Made by a program: the position numbers and the translations under genes | Shown here: positions 62,411 to 64,000 of the stretch, in pieces | Layout: every line of letters starts with the position of its first letter | Position numbering within the stretch: position 1 is the stretch's first letter | The notes under the pieces: model-generated | The model's input: only the letters and a program-made list of their open reading frames with translations | Database searches by the model: none | What the model was told of the DNA's origin: nothing | Source: Aphelocoma coerulescens | Taxonomy: Eukaryota > Chordata > Aves > Passeriformes > Corvidae | DNA: 64,000 nt | Direction: 5' to 3' | NCBI RefSeq assembly: GCF_041296385.1 | Contig: NC_091016.1 | Coordinates: 21,055,497-21,119,496 of the forward strand

Positions 62411-64000
62411 CACAGGGATCAAGATGACAAAGAAAAAATGAAAGCAATAATGTCCCAGAATTACAGGATGAAAAGAATGAAAAATAAATTCTGGGAAAGT
62501 AAGAGAGGACAACATGATCCTACTTGGAAGGACCCATTAAATTTTCCTGTAATATTTCTTTCGTATCTCCAGAAATCTATATTGCCCTGAAACAACTAAA
62601 TTATCAATATGAGTTGTAGCATTTTATTCTTCTTTGGATAATTGAAGCAGACTAAAAACATCTTAGATTATGCATAATTTTGTGGTTTGCAGCTCCATGG
62701 CAATTGTGAAATCAACACTGGGCCATATATAATTGAACCAGATAAGTCTAAGGAGACAGTTAGAAAAACTGGGGGAAGGACTGATTTCATTTTGCATTTT
62801 TATTTTAAATTTTTATTCTTATGGCACCTAACATGATTTCCTTTTGCTGGATGCTGTACTGAAACAAAAAGAAAAAGAGACAGCTCTTAGCTCAGTTTAT
62901 ATGACTGAGGGAAAAGGTATTTGCCTTTTGCAAATGCCCCTACTTGACCTATATTCACTAGAAGGGGACGCTGTGGGAATGAAGATAGAATTGAACTCAG
63001 GATTTGAAGCCCAACATTTTTAACTACACAGAAAATATTTTCATTCAAATTCAGCCTTTTTTAAAGCTATGCTTAGAACCTTTAAGTGTCTATAACTGCA
63101 GCTCCATTCTGCTACACCATTTGATGATCTGTCCCATTGTTTTACCTACCTGTCTTTATCGTAAAGGAAGGGGCCAGAATATCTTCTTACATCTTTAAAA
63201 GATGCCTATGCTGCCTTCCTGGTGGCTTTTGAGACTTAAAGTACAGACAGAGAAAGATCAATAGGATGTGGTGACACCTTAACAAAAGCAGAATGTAAGC
63301 AAAGACAGCTCCATGGCACTGGTGACCTTGGAACTCATACACTGACTTAAGTTAGTTATGGGTGTTTGCTGTTAAGGCGAACAGCAAACTCATTGCTTAC
63401 AAAAACTTTTCACAGGCTCTTAGGGGATCTCCCAACTGGTAGAATGGCAAAACAATAACAGATTCACTGTACTTTTCAATAAAATATATGGTCTAAAATT
63501 CTACAAGGAGAGTTGACATGACAACAGTCACTATATTATATTCTTCCACCATGCTGCTGTCAGCAAAGGTGCTCTAAAGCCTGAAAAACATTTCCTCCTA
63601 CAGAGATGCCCAGATTTTACAGTATGTTTTACAGTTACATTTTTGCCAGTAAAGGCAGAAACAAGATTAAAAATTACAATTCACTTCAGAATTGTTTTTA
63701 GGTTTTCACATATGTACTCTGAAAGTATGGTTTAGATTTTTGACATCATCATAAAGAAACTCTGAGATAATGTGGCTGCACTATTTTTAAATTAGATCTA
63801 AATCAATAAAGACTTTCCTTTTTTACTTTTTCATCATGACACTGTGCAATACAGAATTGTAAAAATTGCCTGGATATTATCTAACCTCATCTTTTCCTGT
63901 AAGATTAAATTCAGCATGGAGGGCAAGAATGGAAGTTGCAGTTCTTTCACTTAACATTTATGTCTTAGTATGAGATTTTAGAATATTGTGTTTATTAGAT

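Larger units (their letters stand above)
35039..64000 (-). other. NRXN1: NRXN1 intron upstream of the LNS6 exon (partial, at least 28.9 kb)
   Basis: Phase-1 intron. By block: 35101-36090 nothing recognised. 36091-36391 a short tandem duplication and a CR1. 36392-42400 an old foldback element (37398), a decayed ancient repeat (about 41500), a (TA)/(CA) microsatellite at 39507-39527 and a perfect 11-bp hairpin (40354). 42410-42970 a GC-richer patch. 42971-47154 nothing recognised. 47155-47270 a decayed CR1 piece. 47271-54414 only homopolymers (T16 at 51522, A15 at 53286). 54415-57564 T14 and an AAAC-rich tract. 57565-60342 paired repeats with two facing CR1s. 60343-64000 a microsatellite and a small CR1 fragment. 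The alpha EGF exon and the GC-rich beta first exon with its CpG-island promoter were not seen, so beta transcription should start beyond position 64000 or in sequence I failed to recognise. Confidence 0.8.

Overview
The window is vertebrate nuclear DNA, most probably from a bird. It is AT-rich and nearly free of coding sequence, with few interspersed repeats. Those that can be named are CR1 LINE 3' ends, three of which keep the ATTCTATGA-type terminus that dominates avian genomes. The single convincing gene segment is one exon of NRXN1 (neurexin-1) on the minus strand at 34857-35038. It encodes the first 60 residues of the sixth laminin-G/LNS domain, which is shared by alpha- and beta-neurexin and binds neuroligins and other postsynaptic partners.

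Layout in gene (minus) orientation: positions 64000 down to 35039 are the intron upstream of this exon (phase 1, more than 28.9 kb in view), and 34856 down to 1 are the downstream intron (phase 0, more than 34.8 kb in view). I found neither the alpha-specific EGF exon, the beta-specific first exon and its promoter, nor the short exon before splice site 4, so the introns probably run beyond both edges. The 3' splice site of the exon directly abuts a run of 32 T on the gene strand.

Repeats: CR1 3' ends lie at 36133-36391 (+), 57724-58233 (+) and 59476-59970 (-), with smaller or decayed pieces at 47155-47270 and 62374-62410. The two 0.5-kb copies near 58 and 59.5 kb face each other, and a diverged 110-bp direct repeat of unknown family brackets them. 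Two old foldback elements, of a type I recognise from amniote genomes, lie at 29395-29498 and 37398-37468. The rest is simple sequence, short tandem duplications and small palindromes.

There are no prokaryotic features, CRISPR arrays, tRNA or rRNA genes, or complete protein genes. The many short ORFs behave as chance ORFs in AT-rich intron; the longest (172 codons, 59568-60086) lies largely on the antisense of a CR1. I see no previously undescribed biological system. The observations most worth checking are the T32 acceptor tract and the inverted CR1 pair inside its bracketing direct repeat.
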